Source of the DNA: an uncultured Bacteroidales bacterium
GTDB lineage: Bacteria > Bacteroidota > Bacteroidia > Bacteroidales > Bacteroidaceae
Assembly (NCBI GenBank): GCA_902779535.1
Contig: CACZBX010000007.1
Location: forward strand, 1 to 64,000
Direction of reading: 5' to 3'
Length of the DNA: 64,000 nt
Shown here: one piece after another, positions 34,562-43,950 of the stretch
How positions within the stretch are numbered: the stretch's first letter is position 1
Layout of the letters: each line of letters opens with the position of its first letter
Notes under the pieces: generated by a model
Told to the model about the DNA's origin: nothing
What the model saw: the letters and a program-made list of their open reading frames with translations, nothing else
Database searches by the model: none
Made by a program: the position numbers and the translations under genes

Positions 34562-34710
34562 GCATTAGGTGCTGGAAAGCTTAATAGGGAATCAGGTGAA
34601 AGGCCTGAACAGTCCCGCTGCTGTAAGTCGCATCACTTAGCACAACCCACAGTCACTGAGAAATCGGGAAGACATTTGTGCTAAGCGACAAGTCAGAAGA
34701 CCTGCCAATG
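34562..34710 (+). ncRNA. Cobalamin riboswitch
   Basis: The conserved order is present: GGTGC stem, AATAGGGAATC, GGTGAAA, GCCTGAACAGTCCCGCTGCTG (here ending in TGCTGTAAGT), the CACTG and CGGGAAG core, and the B12 box GTCAGAAGACCTGCC at its end. It lies in the leader of btuB, about 45 bases before the ATG, and should switch the operon off when adenosyl- or methylcobalamin is bound. Confidence 0.95.
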
Positions 34711-34756
34711 CACATGTATCATCTTATAGCCTCGAGGAAAGGTAAGGAATACAGTC

Positions 34757-36754
34757 ATGAAGAAAAGAATAACTACCTTATGGATTTGTTGTGTGATGTC
34801 GATGCTATGTGCGTTGGCTCAAACCCAACGTAGGGATACCACTACACAGCAGAACTATAAGATTCAGGAAGTAGTTATCACGGAATCTAAAAAAGCACGC
34901 ACAGTCAGCAGCACTGCACCACTTCACATCTTGGGAAGACAAGAAATGCTAAAGACCGGCATCACGGATATGGCAGATGCTCTGCATCGTATGCCAGGAA
35001 TCAATCTACGCGACTATGGTGGCGCGGGTGGCGTAAAAACTGTTTCAGTACGTGGCTTCGGTGCTAAGCATACGGGAGTCAGTTACGATGGTATCATGTT
35101 AAGCGACAGTCAAAGTGGTGAAATCGATCTATCCCGCTATTCGTTGGATAATGTGGATAACATTTCATTAGTCGTTGGAGATAATGATGAAATCTTTATA
35201 CCTGCAAGAAACGCCAGTACACCTGCTACGCTTTCCATTCAGACAATTGGTGTGCCAACCGCTGATACGGCTCCTCATCTTACGACTCAGCTGAAGATTG
35301 GATCGTTTGGATATATCAGTCCATTCCTACGTTACGAACAGAATTTCTCCAATAAGTTTGCTTTTTCGGCAGTCGGTGAGTACACCTATGCAGAAAACGA
35401 TTATCCTTATTCCATCAAGAATATAACGATGACGATGCACGATCATCGCACGAATAGCCGGATGAGTTCCGGGCATGGTGAATTGAACTTTGTGTGGAAC
35501 CCAAATCCAACGAATCGGTTGAGTGGAAAGGTATATTACTACGATAACGATCGTCAACTGCCTGGTCAAGTACATTACTATGTCAATGTGAGCAAGGAAA
35601 CACTTCACGACCAAAATGCTTTCGGACAGTTGATTTATCAAACGTTCTGGACGAACGGACTTTCGTTTAAATGGTATGGCAAATACAACTGGTATGCATC
35701 CAGATATCGTGATCCCCTATACACGGGAGGTGTAATGGATGCTGATTATTGGCAACGAGAAGCATATACATCTGCTGCGCTGTTATATAGTCCGAATGAG
35801 CATTGGGCATTCGATTATTCTGCTGATTATTTCTATAATAACTTAAACAGCAGTTTGGCAACCGACACACGACCATTTCGCCATTCTATCTTGCAATCGG
35901 TTACAGCCAAATACCGTCATCAACGACTGAATATCTTGGCTCGAGTGCTATATTCGTCATATCTAAACGATGCAAAAGATGGTGATGGTGCTGATGATAT
36001 GCGTAAGCTATCACCCTCATTATCATTTTCGTATAAGCTTTTAGATAACCAAAACATCTATGTGCGCGCATCCTATAAGAATATCTTCCGTGCCCCTACA
36101 TTCAATGAAAACTATTACTTCCATTATGGTTCACCCGACTTAAAGCCGGAATCAACCGATCAATACAATATCGGAGTAACGTGGAGATCAGGAGACGAGC
36201 AGAAAACCTCGTGGCAAATCACAGTGGATGGATACTACAATCATGTGAAAGACAAGATTGTTGCCATCCCATATAATATGTTTATCTGGCGTTGCGTGAA
36301 TGTCGGCAAGGTACGTACTTTGGGGACCGAGGCAACTGCACAGCTTACGCATCGCTTCAATGAACACCATGCACTGACATGGATGGGTAGTTACAGTCTA
36401 CAAGACACTGAAAACCGAGCTTTACCCGGGTCTAGTTCCTATGGGTTACAACTTGCCTACACGCCTAAGCATACCGGCAGTATGACACTGAGTTATGAAA
36501 ACCCATGGGTAAACATATCTCTCAACGGACAAGGTGTCAGCAGCCGATGGGCAAACAATGAACACTATGAATCCACTGAGATAGATGGTTATTGGGATAC
36601 GAACCTATCTGCCTACCGTAGTTTTACCTTTGGTAAACATACGATTGAAGGGCGGTTCGATATCAAGAATCTGTTTGATCAGCAATACGAGATCGTACGG
36701 TTCTACCCAATGCCAGGAAGAAGTTGGCAATTAACAATCAATTATAAATTCTAA
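34757..36754 (+). CDS. btuB: TonB-dependent cobalamin outer membrane receptor
   Basis: 665 residues with a signal peptide (SMLCALAQ). A TonB-box-like region and plug (YKIQEVVITESKKA, MPGINLRDYGGAGGVKTVSV, here about residues 73-92, and RGFGAKHTGVSYDG) precede a 22-strand-type barrel ending in an aromatic C-terminus (WQLTINYKF). It lacks the carboxypeptidase-like N-terminal extension of SusC. The riboswitch in its leader and the BtuG-, BtuF- and BtuC-like genes behind it identify it as a B12 transporter. First gene of the operon. Confidence 0.92.
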   Translation: MKKRITTLWICCVMSMLCALAQTQRRDTTTQQNYKIQEVVITESKKARTVSSTAPLHILGRQEMLKTGITDMADALHRMPGINLRDYGGAGGVKTVSVRGFGAKHTGVSYDGIMLSDSQSGEIDLSRYSLDNVDNISLVVGDNDEIFIPARNASTPATLSIQTIGVPTADTAPHLTTQLKIGSFGYISPFLRYEQNFSNKFAFSAVGEYTYAENDYPYSIKNITMTMHDHRTNSRMSSGHGELNFVWNPNPTNRLSGKVYYYDNDRQLPGQVHYYVNVSKETLHDQNAFGQLIYQTFWTNGLSFKWYGKYNWYASRYRDPLYTGGVMDADYWQREAYTSAALLYSPNEHWAFDYSADYFYNNLNSSLATDTRPFRHSILQSVTAKYRHQRLNILARVLYSSYLNDAKDGDGADDMRKLSPSLSFSYKLLDNQNIYVRASYKNIFRAPTFNENYYFHYGSPDLKPESTDQYNIGVTWRSGDEQKTSWQITVDGYYNHVKDKIVAIPYNMFIWRCVNVGKVRTLGTEATAQLTHRFNEHHALTWMGSYSLQDTENRALPGSSSYGLQLAYTPKHTGSMTLSYENPWVNISLNGQGVSSRWANNEHYESTEIDGYWDTNLSAYRSFTFGKHTIEGRFDIKNLFDQQYEIVRFYPMPGRSWQLTINYKF

Positions 36755-36764
36755 ACAAAAAGAA

Positions 36765-37883
36765 ATGAAAAAGATTCTATTAAGTTTATGTATGGGTGTC
36801 GTTTTATTCACCTCCTGTAACAGTGATGATGATGAACCACAGATTATTGATGTACCAGTATCCGAGGGTGCTTATGTTATTGGTTCCGGCAATATGAGTG
36901 CCAGCATTAACGGTAACCTCACTTATTACGATTACACATCGTTTACTGCTACACAAAACGCATTTGAGAAAGCAAACGGACAGAGTCTGGGATTAACGGC
37001 AAATGATGCAATCCGTTACGGTAGCAAATTCTATATCGTCGTTGATAATGAGCATACTGTATTCGTAACTGATGCCAATACATTGAGAGTGATCAGAGCG
37101 ATCAACACGACAGAGTTGTTGGGTGAAGCCGATGGTGCTCATCCGCGCTGCATCACTGCATACGAAAACAACATCTACGTATCTACCTACGGTGGTTATG
37201 TTGCAGCCATTGATACTGTAAACTTCAACCTGACTAAGAAATATAAAGCAGGTTCCTACCCTGAAGGAATCATAGTCAGCAATGGCTATCTGTTTGTAGC
37301 AAACTCTGACTACGGTAATGGCAATGCTTCGATCTCACAAATCAATCTGACATCAGGACAAGACTCTCCGATTGTCAATACCAACATCCGTAATCCTCAG
37401 CAGTTAGCATTAGCTGGAAATGATTTGTACTATCTCGACTATGGTCAGTATGGTCCTGCTCCTACTTATGCTCAAGAGCACGCCGGTGTTTATTGTATTT
37501 CAGGTACTGCTGTTAACCTTGTTATTCCTGACGCTACCGGTTGGGGATGTGGTGGTACTAAGATCTTTACGTATAACTCTCCTTACGGAAGCAACCAAAC
37601 CACATATTCAGTTTACGACCTATCAAACCACAGCTTATCTAACTTCAATCCAGAGGGCATTGATAGTCCGGCTGCCATAGCTGTAGATCCAGTATCCGGA
37701 GATGTGTTCATCGCTTCATATCACCTGACAACTTCTGACTGGGGTACTTGGGCTGATTATTATTCTCCAGGATATGTCAATGTTTACGACAACAGCGTAT
37801 CTACGAAGAAAGATAACTTTGACTGTGGTGTAGGTCCTACAAGAATTGTATTCAACATTAGTACTTCGAAAGTAGAGTATTAA
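36765..37883 (+). CDS. btuG: BtuG-like surface cobalamin-binding lipoprotein
   Basis: 372 residues with a lipoprotein signal ending at Cys18 (LFTSC), followed by NSDDDE, an acidic stretch of the kind that marks surface export in Bacteroidetes. The mature protein is a YncE-like beta-propeller (VTDANTLRVIRAIN, AIDTVNFNLTKKYKAG, YPEGIIVSNGYLFVANS). In Bacteroides, BtuG captures B12 with very high affinity and sits on BtuB. Its place 10 bases after btuB supports this role. Confidence 0.88.
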   Translation: MKKILLSLCMGVVLFTSCNSDDDEPQIIDVPVSEGAYVIGSGNMSASINGNLTYYDYTSFTATQNAFEKANGQSLGLTANDAIRYGSKFYIVVDNEHTVFVTDANTLRVIRAINTTELLGEADGAHPRCITAYENNIYVSTYGGYVAAIDTVNFNLTKKYKAGSYPEGIIVSNGYLFVANSDYGNGNASISQINLTSGQDSPIVNTNIRNPQQLALAGNDLYYLDYGQYGPAPTYAQEHAGVYCISGTAVNLVIPDATGWGCGGTKIFTYNSPYGSNQTTYSVYDLSNHSLSNFNPEGIDSPAAIAVDPVSGDVFIASYHLTTSDWGTWADYYSPGYVNVYDNSVSTKKDNFDCGVGPTRIVFNISTSKVEY

Positions 37884-37886
37884 TCG

Positions 37887-39005
37887 ATGCGTAACATTCT
37901 TATCATAGGATTTTGCATTGTATGGCTTTCTTCCTGCGGTGGGAAAATTACCAAACCGCAGGAAGGTGGCGATACGCTTACATTCAACTATGCGACCTTA
38001 CTCCATGTCGTCAAGTATGAGGGGTATACCGTCGCAACGATATCTAATCCTTGGCGTGAAGGAAAGACTTTGCACACATACGTACTTGTGCCACGTAAGG
38101 ATGAGCTACCTTCCGACCTTCCTTCAGGTACGGTTATCCGCACTCCTATCCAACGTGCCACAGTCTTTACGACTGTTCACTGCTCACTGCTTACTACTTT
38201 TGGACTTGGTGAACGCATCGTTGGAGTGGCCGATCTAAAGTATATCAAGATTCCATACATCCATGAACAAGTAAAGAAAGGCTTCATTGCCGACTGTGGA
38301 AATGGATTAAGCCCGACTATCGAAAAAATCATGGATATCAAACCGGATGCCATCATGCTCTCGCCTTTTGAAAATAGCGGAGGCTATGGAAAGGTAGAAG
38401 AGTTAGGAATCCCTCTCATCGAGTGTGCCGAATATATGGAGGTATCTCCTCTGGCACGTGCCGAGTGGATGAGATTCTACGGTCTACTCTTTGATGAATC
38501 GCATCAAGCCGACAGCCTCTTCAACGTAGTAAGTGCCCAATATCAAACCTTAAAGGCTTCTGCAAACAAGATGGGTGCAGGCCGTTCTGTCTTGATTGAT
38601 AAGATGGTTGGCAGTGTATGGTATGTTCCGGGTGGACGTAGTACCATCGGACAGATGCTCAAGGATGCCGGTGGACAGTATGCCTGGGCAGAAGATGAGC
38701 ATAGCGGGAGTCTATCGCTCCCATTCGAAACAATTCTCGAACGAGCGGGTGATGCAGATGTATGGATGTACCGCTACAGCAGTGATCATCTGATGAACTA
38801 CACCGAATTACTGAGCGAACATCGAGGATATAATCAATTACAAGCTTTCAAACAACATAATGTCTATGGCTGTAATGTTGAGCAATCTCTCTTTTATGAA
38901 GAAGCTCCCTTCCGGCCAGACTATTTATTGTCAGATTTCATTCAAATTGTGCATCCTGAAACGACAGATTCCTTATCTTTGCGTTATTATCAGAAGTTGC
39001 AATGA
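37887..39005 (+). CDS. btuF: BtuF-like cobalamin-binding ABC transporter protein
   Basis: 372 residues with a lipoprotein signal (WLSSC, Cys17). It is a periplasmic-binding protein of the FecB/BtuF class: VFTTVHCSLLTTFGLGERIVG, KPDAIMLSPF, GIPLIECAEYMEVSPLARAEW, here a helix near residues 172-194. It would hand B12 from BtuB to the inner-membrane permease. Its stop codon overlaps the btuC start (ATGA). Confidence 0.85.
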   Translation: MRNILIIGFCIVWLSSCGGKITKPQEGGDTLTFNYATLLHVVKYEGYTVATISNPWREGKTLHTYVLVPRKDELPSDLPSGTVIRTPIQRATVFTTVHCSLLTTFGLGERIVGVADLKYIKIPYIHEQVKKGFIADCGNGLSPTIEKIMDIKPDAIMLSPFENSGGYGKVEELGIPLIECAEYMEVSPLARAEWMRFYGLLFDESHQADSLFNVVSAQYQTLKASANKMGAGRSVLIDKMVGSVWYVPGGRSTIGQMLKDAGGQYAWAEDEHSGSLSLPFETILERAGDADVWMYRYSSDHLMNYTELLSEHRGYNQLQAFKQHNVYGCNVEQSLFYEEAPFRPDYLLSDFIQIVHPETTDSLSLRYYQKLQ

Positions 39006-40015
39006 AGAAAGCATCCATTCATTTCCTTTGGCTAAGCATCCTGATTGTGGTGCTCTTTTTCCTCAATCTCATCATGGGATCAGTCAAGATTCCGTTTGAA
39101 GAGGTCTTCCAAGTAATGACCGGCCACGAGGCATCAAAACCGAGTTGGCAGTTTATCATCATGGAGTCACGTCTTCCTCAAGCCTTGACAGCAATACTTT
39201 GTGGAGGAGCCCTGGCGGTGAGTGGTTTACTCTTACAAACTGCATTCAAGAATCCGCTGGCAGGGCCGAGCATCTTCGGTATCAATAGTGGAGCAGGCTT
39301 AGGTGTAGCGTTGGTCATGCTACTCTTCGGTGGAAGTTTGTCGGTTGGCAGTGTCAGCATTTCCGGATTTGTTGCCATCCTTATCGCTGCTTTTGTCGGG
39401 GCGATGGCAGTAATGGCCTTGATTTTCTTTTTCTCGAATCTGGTTCGTAACAATGTAATGCTCCTTATTATCGGAATCATGATTGGATATATCTCCAACT
39501 CAGCCATCTCACTGCTTAATTTCTTTGCTACCGATGAAGGAGTAAAATCGTACATGGTATGGGGAATGGGTAGTTTCGGAGGTGTCTCTTTACCTCACAT
39601 GCCAATCTTTGCCAGCATCACGCTGTTAGGACTTGTCGGTTCCATCATGTTGATAAAGCCACTGAATGCTTTGATGCTTGGCGACCAATATGCCGAAAAC
39701 TTAGGCATTAACATTATCCGCACGCGCAACTGGCTGCTGATTGTGACGGGTATCCTCACTGCCATTACCACTGCTTTTTGCGGTCCGATTGCGTTTATCG
39801 GACTTGCAGTACCACATATCGCCCGCCTGATCTTTGTTACCGACAATCATCGGATTCTCATGCCTGGCACCATTCTTGCCGGTTCTGTGATAGCCCTCCT
39901 ATGCAATCTGATCTGTTTCCTTCCAGGCGAAAACGGAGTTATTCCTCTGAATGCAGTAACTCCCCTAATCGGTGCACCCGTTATTATCTACGTCATAGCA
40001 AAAGGAAGGAAGTAG
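39002..40015 (+). CDS. btuC: BtuC-like FecCD-family ABC permease
   Basis: 337 residues and about 10 helices, with FecCD family blocks ESRLPQALTAILCGGALAVSG, here a segment near residues 55-75, GPSIFGINSGAG, GMGSFGG and FCGPIAFIGLAVPHIAR, the last including the coupling region. It forms the B12 channel with BtuF. No ATP-binding BtuD follows: the next gene, 162 bases on, is an acyl-CoA ligase with its own promoter. Confidence 0.9.
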   Translation: MKKASIHFLWLSILIVVLFFLNLIMGSVKIPFEEVFQVMTGHEASKPSWQFIIMESRLPQALTAILCGGALAVSGLLLQTAFKNPLAGPSIFGINSGAGLGVALVMLLFGGSLSVGSVSISGFVAILIAAFVGAMAVMALIFFFSNLVRNNVMLLIIGIMIGYISNSAISLLNFFATDEGVKSYMVWGMGSFGGVSLPHMPIFASITLLGLVGSIMLIKPLNALMLGDQYAENLGINIIRTRNWLLIVTGILTAITTAFCGPIAFIGLAVPHIARLIFVTDNHRILMPGTILAGSVIALLCNLICFLPGENGVIPLNAVTPLIGAPVIIYVIAKGRK

Positions 40016-40054
40016 AAAATTTTATAAATAATATTCAGAAAAGCAAATTTTTTC

Positions 40055-40062
40055 TATCTTTG
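40055..40062 (+). promoter_or_regulatory. -7 element of AMP-binding ligase gene
   Basis: TATCTTTG matches TAnnTTTG. It would give a leader of about 110 bases before the ATG at 40178. No -33 TTTG at standard spacing. Confidence 0.5.
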
Positions 40063-40177
40063 CGTTAATCTGTAGATTTTCATCGCTTTGGGAATATTAT
40101 ATCAAAAGAATAAAATCAAATTACTTGAATAATTTTACTCAAAGTGATACTAGAAAACAAATTAACGTAGCATAAAG

Positions 40178-41800
40178 ATGATGGAGCATTATCTGAAGAA
40201 ATTAGAGGACACCGTCCGCAACCAATGGCACCAAAAAGCACTCTGCGATTATAATGGAGATTCTTTTTCATATGCAGATATAGCAGCCAACGTAGAAAAG
40301 TTCAAGGTATTTTTAACAAATGCTGGAATAAAGAAGGGTGAGAAAATTGCTATATGTGCCCGAAATTCTGCACGATGGGCAATGACTTTCTGGGAAATCA
40401 ATGTCAATGAATGTGTAGCAGTCCTTCTATTGGCCGACTTCCATCCAAGCAGCGTTTCTACTTTCACTCATCACTCGGATAGTGTTCTTCTCTTTACAGA
40501 TGAAGAGATATGGAATAAACTGAATCCTGATGAGATGCCACTTCTCAAGGCAGCCATCAATGTAAAGAATGAGCAAATACTTTGGCATAGAGATCAAGTG
40601 GTTGCCGATGCGTGGATAAACCGCGATAAAGAATTTGCCCACAACTATCCATCGGGATTAACTCCAGAACAGATTAATTATCCCACCGACAACTGGAATG
40701 ACCTGGCCATTATTAATTATACTTCAGGTACGACAGGCAATCCGAAAGGTGTTATGCTTACCTATGGTGCCATTTCGGATACAGACGACTTCAGTAACAG
40801 CCATTTTCCCAATCAACCAGGAGAAACGATTGTATCCATGTTGCCAATGGCTCACATGTATGGATTAGCGATTGAGTTTATCCACCCCAATATCGATGGC
40901 GTGACGGTCTATTTTTTAGGGAAGACACCATCGCCCACAACACTTCTTAAGGCGATGCAAGAGGTAAAACCATATATGGTTGTAACGGTACCCCTTGTGA
41001 TGGAAAAAATATATGATAAATCCATAAGGCCTATATTTGAAAAACACAAATGGATCTTTAATCTTCCATTCGTTAATAAAATCGTATTCCGAACAATTCG
41101 CAAAAAACTCATTGATGCATTCGGAGGGAAAGTGCGCTGTTTCATTATGGGTGGTGCTGCCCTCAAGCCAGAAGTTGAACATTGTTTTCGCAAGATTCAC
41201 CTGCCATTTACCGTTGGTTATGGTATGACGGAAGCATGCCCACTGTTAGGCTGGGAATGGTGGACAAAGTTTGTACCAGGATCGTGTGGAAAACCTGTTC
41301 ACGAGATTAGAATAGATTCCGAGGATCCCCAAAAAATCGCAGGAGAGATCCAGGCACGAGGACAAAATCTTACAATCGGCTATTACAAAAATCCTGAGGC
41401 AAACGCTTCGGCATTCACGGATGACGGATGGTTCCGCACCGGCGACTTAGGTTTGATGGACAAAGAGGGTAATATCTTCATAAGAGGTCGTATCAAATCT
41501 ATGATTTTAAATTCAAACGGACAGAATATCTATCCTGAAGAGGTGGAAGCTGTTCTATCCAGTTGTCCATATGTAAGCGAATCTGTTGTCGTAGATCGTA
41601 ACGGGAAAGTGGTAGCTCTCGTTTATCCGGAGATTCCTGAAGACTTGGATAAAGAAACGATATCTGAAATTCCAGAACTAATCCGTATTACAGCCAACAA
41701 ATCACTGCCTGCTTATAGTCATATAACCAAGGTAGAACTGGTTGACCAACCTTTCGAGAAAACGCCTAAGATGAGTATTAAACGCTTTTTGTATAGCTAA
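40178..41800 (+). CDS. AMP-binding acyl-CoA/acyl-ACP synthetase
   Basis: 540 residues of the adenylate-forming family: P-loop-like YTSGTTGNPKG (181-191), VGYGMTEACPLLGWEWW, WFRTGDLG and the C-terminal hinge and Lys region (EKTPKMSIKRFLY). The short form and GMTEACP block fit long-chain fatty acid-CoA ligases that activate exogenous fatty acids. Substrate chain length cannot be judged. It stands alone with its own promoter; the convergent gene downstream is unrelated. The start may be Met1 or Met2. Confidence 0.88.
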   Translation: MMEHYLKKLEDTVRNQWHQKALCDYNGDSFSYADIAANVEKFKVFLTNAGIKKGEKIAICARNSARWAMTFWEINVNECVAVLLLADFHPSSVSTFTHHSDSVLLFTDEEIWNKLNPDEMPLLKAAINVKNEQILWHRDQVVADAWINRDKEFAHNYPSGLTPEQINYPTDNWNDLAIINYTSGTTGNPKGVMLTYGAISDTDDFSNSHFPNQPGETIVSMLPMAHMYGLAIEFIHPNIDGVTVYFLGKTPSPTTLLKAMQEVKPYMVVTVPLVMEKIYDKSIRPIFEKHKWIFNLPFVNKIVFRTIRKKLIDAFGGKVRCFIMGGAALKPEVEHCFRKIHLPFTVGYGMTEACPLLGWEWWTKFVPGSCGKPVHEIRIDSEDPQKIAGEIQARGQNLTIGYYKNPEANASAFTDDGWFRTGDLGLMDKEGNIFIRGRIKSMILNSNGQNIYPEEVEAVLSSCPYVSESVVVDRNGKVVALVYPEIPEDLDKETISEIPELIRITANKSLPAYSHITKVELVDQPFEKTPKMSIKRFLYS

Positions 41801-41863
41801 AAGCCTAATACCATCATTATAATCTCATAGGAATAGTGTGTCTATTCTCATAAGGGGAATACT

Positions 41864-43060
41864 TTACCTGAAAAAGTGGAAGAAACCCTTTTTCTTGGGC
41901 TTGATATTTTCTTTTGGGGAAGTGTCGGCCACTGATTCCTCTTCCACTTTATAGATTTTGGTCAACAATTCAATCACTTTTGACCATGCTCCTGTACCTA
42001 CACGTTGAGGTATCTCTGCCAATAATACAGGGAAATTCTTCAATGCTGAGATCATAGCATCCTTACGTACATACGCTCCCTTCACTCCTTTTAGCTCCTT
42101 CGCTCCTTTCTTGAGATAAGAACGGGTGACATAACCTATTCTTAATGTCATAATCGTATTGGCAATACCGTCAAGTATAGAGTCAATGGCGAAACCAGGA
42201 ATCTTAATGCTCTTCATAATCTTGGTGAAATCAACATTTCCGATGTTGACATCGGCTAAATCGAATGCTGCCAAATCCATGTCCGAGATATCAATATCCA
42301 TTCCGTCCACCGCAGATGCGTCTAAATCTGTAACACTATCCAAACCATCAGCCACACCATCGGCAGCATCGGTTAACTTTATTTCGATACCATCAGTATC
42401 AATAGCGCCCGACACGAAATAGCTGAAGAAAGAAGCAATCAATATGCGACCATATTGCTTCACAAGCTGTGCTTTTGTAGGCCTGAATCCCGAAGCACGG
42501 ACGATATCGTCAATCATTCGATAGTTCAAGATAAGCGTAGTCAACGCATCAAATCTGTCACTTTGGGAAATAGCGGTGACAATAAAAACTTTCGAACTGT
42601 AGTTCATGATTCTACGATCGACACCTTTCAGACGGATGTCAAGTTCTTGCTGCAAAAAAGACTTTAGGTCGTCAATATTATCATCCTTTTTAATCTGCGC
42701 TAATTGCTTGCTCAAAGCTGCCTGATGCAGTTCTCTCTTGCTTTCAGGGAGATAATAGCAATTATCACAAATACGATTGGCAAAAGAAAACAGTCTTTTC
42801 TTATACACATCGTCAGATACGTTCTCTCCTTGCTCCTCAATTGCTAATACAGGAAACTCTGGAGTGGTATAAATCCTGTACATTGGATAAAGGACTAGAT
42901 AGAGCAATAAGGCGAAAAGGACAATATAGAAGAAATATTCCAAATATGGAACTCCTATCACTGCTGTTATCTTCTCTCCGATCGTTATGACATTTCCTAG
43001 AATCACAATAACAGTGATGACTATAAACAGTATTGTAATAAGAATAAGTGTCTTCTTCAT
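41864..43060 (-). CDS. DUF697 (YcjF)-like membrane protein with acidic insertion
   Basis: 398 residues. Two N-terminal membrane helices (about 5-25 and 38-60) are followed by a soluble helical region and a DUF697-like segment (TAISQSDRFDALTTLILNYRMIDDIVRASGFRPTKAQL region, 162-200). Between about 220 and 278 lies a low-complexity insertion very rich in Asp and Ala (DSVTDLDASAVDGMDIDIS). It is absent from typical family members as I know them. The C-terminus is basic (KPKKKGFFHFFR). Function unknown; it has no operon partner. Confidence 0.7.
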   Translation of the reverse strand: MKKTLILITILFIVITVIVILGNVITIGEKITAVIGVPYLEYFFYIVLFALLLYLVLYPMYRIYTTPEFPVLAIEEQGENVSDDVYKKRLFSFANRICDNCYYLPESKRELHQAALSKQLAQIKKDDNIDDLKSFLQQELDIRLKGVDRRIMNYSSKVFIVTAISQSDRFDALTTLILNYRMIDDIVRASGFRPTKAQLVKQYGRILIASFFSYFVSGAIDTDGIEIKLTDAADGVADGLDSVTDLDASAVDGMDIDISDMDLAAFDLADVNIGNVDFTKIMKSIKIPGFAIDSILDGIANTIMTLRIGYVTRSYLKKGAKELKGVKGAYVRKDAMISALKNFPVLLAEIPQRVGTGAWSKVIELLTKIYKVEEESVADTSPKENIKPKKKGFFHFFR

Positions 43061-43109
43061 AGCTGATATAATAATGATATTATTACTATTTGTGCAATTT
43101 TTTCGTTCC

Positions 43110-43499
43110 TCAACGTTCGTACAATTCTATTGGTAGTCCATCCGGATCTTTAAAGAAGAGAAAACGACGTTGAGTCAATTCATCTATCCGAATAGGCTCA
43201 TATTCCACCCCTAACCGTTCCAGTTCTTTTCTCTCTTCGTCCAAGTTATCAACCTCAAAAGCGAGATGACGTAGTCCGGCAGCCTCAGGTTGTGTAAGTC
43301 GGGACGGTGGAGATGGGAATGAAAAGAGCTCGATAACATAGTTCTCACCCAAAGCCAAATCCGTTTTATACGACTGCCGTGCCTCCCGATAATGTTCCGA
43401 CAACACACGAAAACCAAGAACACGGGTATAAAAGTCCAAACTACGCTGATAATCCGAACAAATAATAGCAATGTGATGTACTCTGTTCAAATGCAACAT
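43110..43499 (-). CDS. VOC/glyoxalase-like protein (GloA2 type)
   Basis: 129 residues from the ATG at 43499 (MLHLNRVHHIAIIC); the frame is open 34 codons further, but the TATCTTTG promoter box lies there. Metal-ligand positions typical of vicinal-oxygen-chelate proteins are visible: HHIAIIC (His), GLRHLAFEVD (His) and LPIELYER (Glu). Similar short proteins are called GloA2 or lactoylglutathione lyase-like, but a glyoxalase activity is not proven. It is divergent from a DUF1846 fragment. Confidence 0.85.
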   Translation of the reverse strand: MLHLNRVHHIAIICSDYQRSLDFYTRVLGFRVLSEHYREARQSYKTDLALGENYVIELFSFPSPPSRLTQPEAAGLRHLAFEVDNLDEERKELERLGVEYEPIRIDELTQRRFLFFKDPDGLPIELYER

Positions 43500-43528
43500 A
43501 ATCTTTATTGCTGAATGTTTTATCTCTA

Positions 43529-43536
43529 CAAAGATA
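43529..43536 (-). promoter_or_regulatory. -7 element of the VOC gene
   Basis: TATCTTTG on the minus strand, 30 bases before the chosen ATG at 43499, excluding the longer reading of that gene. Confidence 0.55.
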
Positions 43537-43545
43537 TAAAAAGAT

Positions 43546-43899
43546 ATGAATAAACACACCGAACTGTTGGGAGCAAGCGCTGCTCTCCTACTCAATGCCA
43601 CAAAGTTCTTAGCAGGAATAGATCACCAGACGAAGTTGATTCCACAAAACATGATTGTGCCTATTCAGCATATGAAAACATCTATGTTGCATGGTAAGAA
43701 TCCACGCTTGCACACCGATGAGGTATTGGTTGCTCTCGCCGTTTTAAGCGAACATGATGACAACTGCCGCAAAGCACTTGAAGCACTACCATTGCTCGAT
43801 GGTTGCCAGGTTCATGCAACAGTCATGTTGAGTGAGGTTGATCGTAAGATCTTTAAGAAGTTGGGCTGCGGGCTGACTTACGATCCTGTTAGAAAATAA
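43546..43899 (+). pseudogene. C-terminal fragment of a DUF1846 protein
   Basis: 117 residues (LLGASAALLLNATKFLAGI, NPRLHTDEVLVALAVLSEH, LLDGCQVHATVMLSEVDRKI) that match, as I recall it, only the last quarter of DUF1846 proteins, which are about 490-510 residues. The frame is closed by a TAA at 43537-43539, and the upstream DNA is the VOC gene and its promoter, so the N-terminal three quarters are missing. It may still be translated from its ATG. Either a deletion remnant or a stand-alone domain; I favour remnant. Confidence 0.65.
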
Positions 43900-43919
43900 G
43901 GAAATCAAAGATAATAAGA

Positions 43920-43943
43920 GAGGGAACTCAAATGAGTTCCCTC
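43920..43943. terminator. Bidirectional terminator
   Basis: Perfect 11-bp stem (GAGGGAACTCA, loop AA, TGAGTTCCCTC) followed by TTCTTTTTT, between the DUF1846 fragment and the convergent GH2 gene. Confidence 0.9.
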
Positions 43944-43950
43944 TTCTTTT

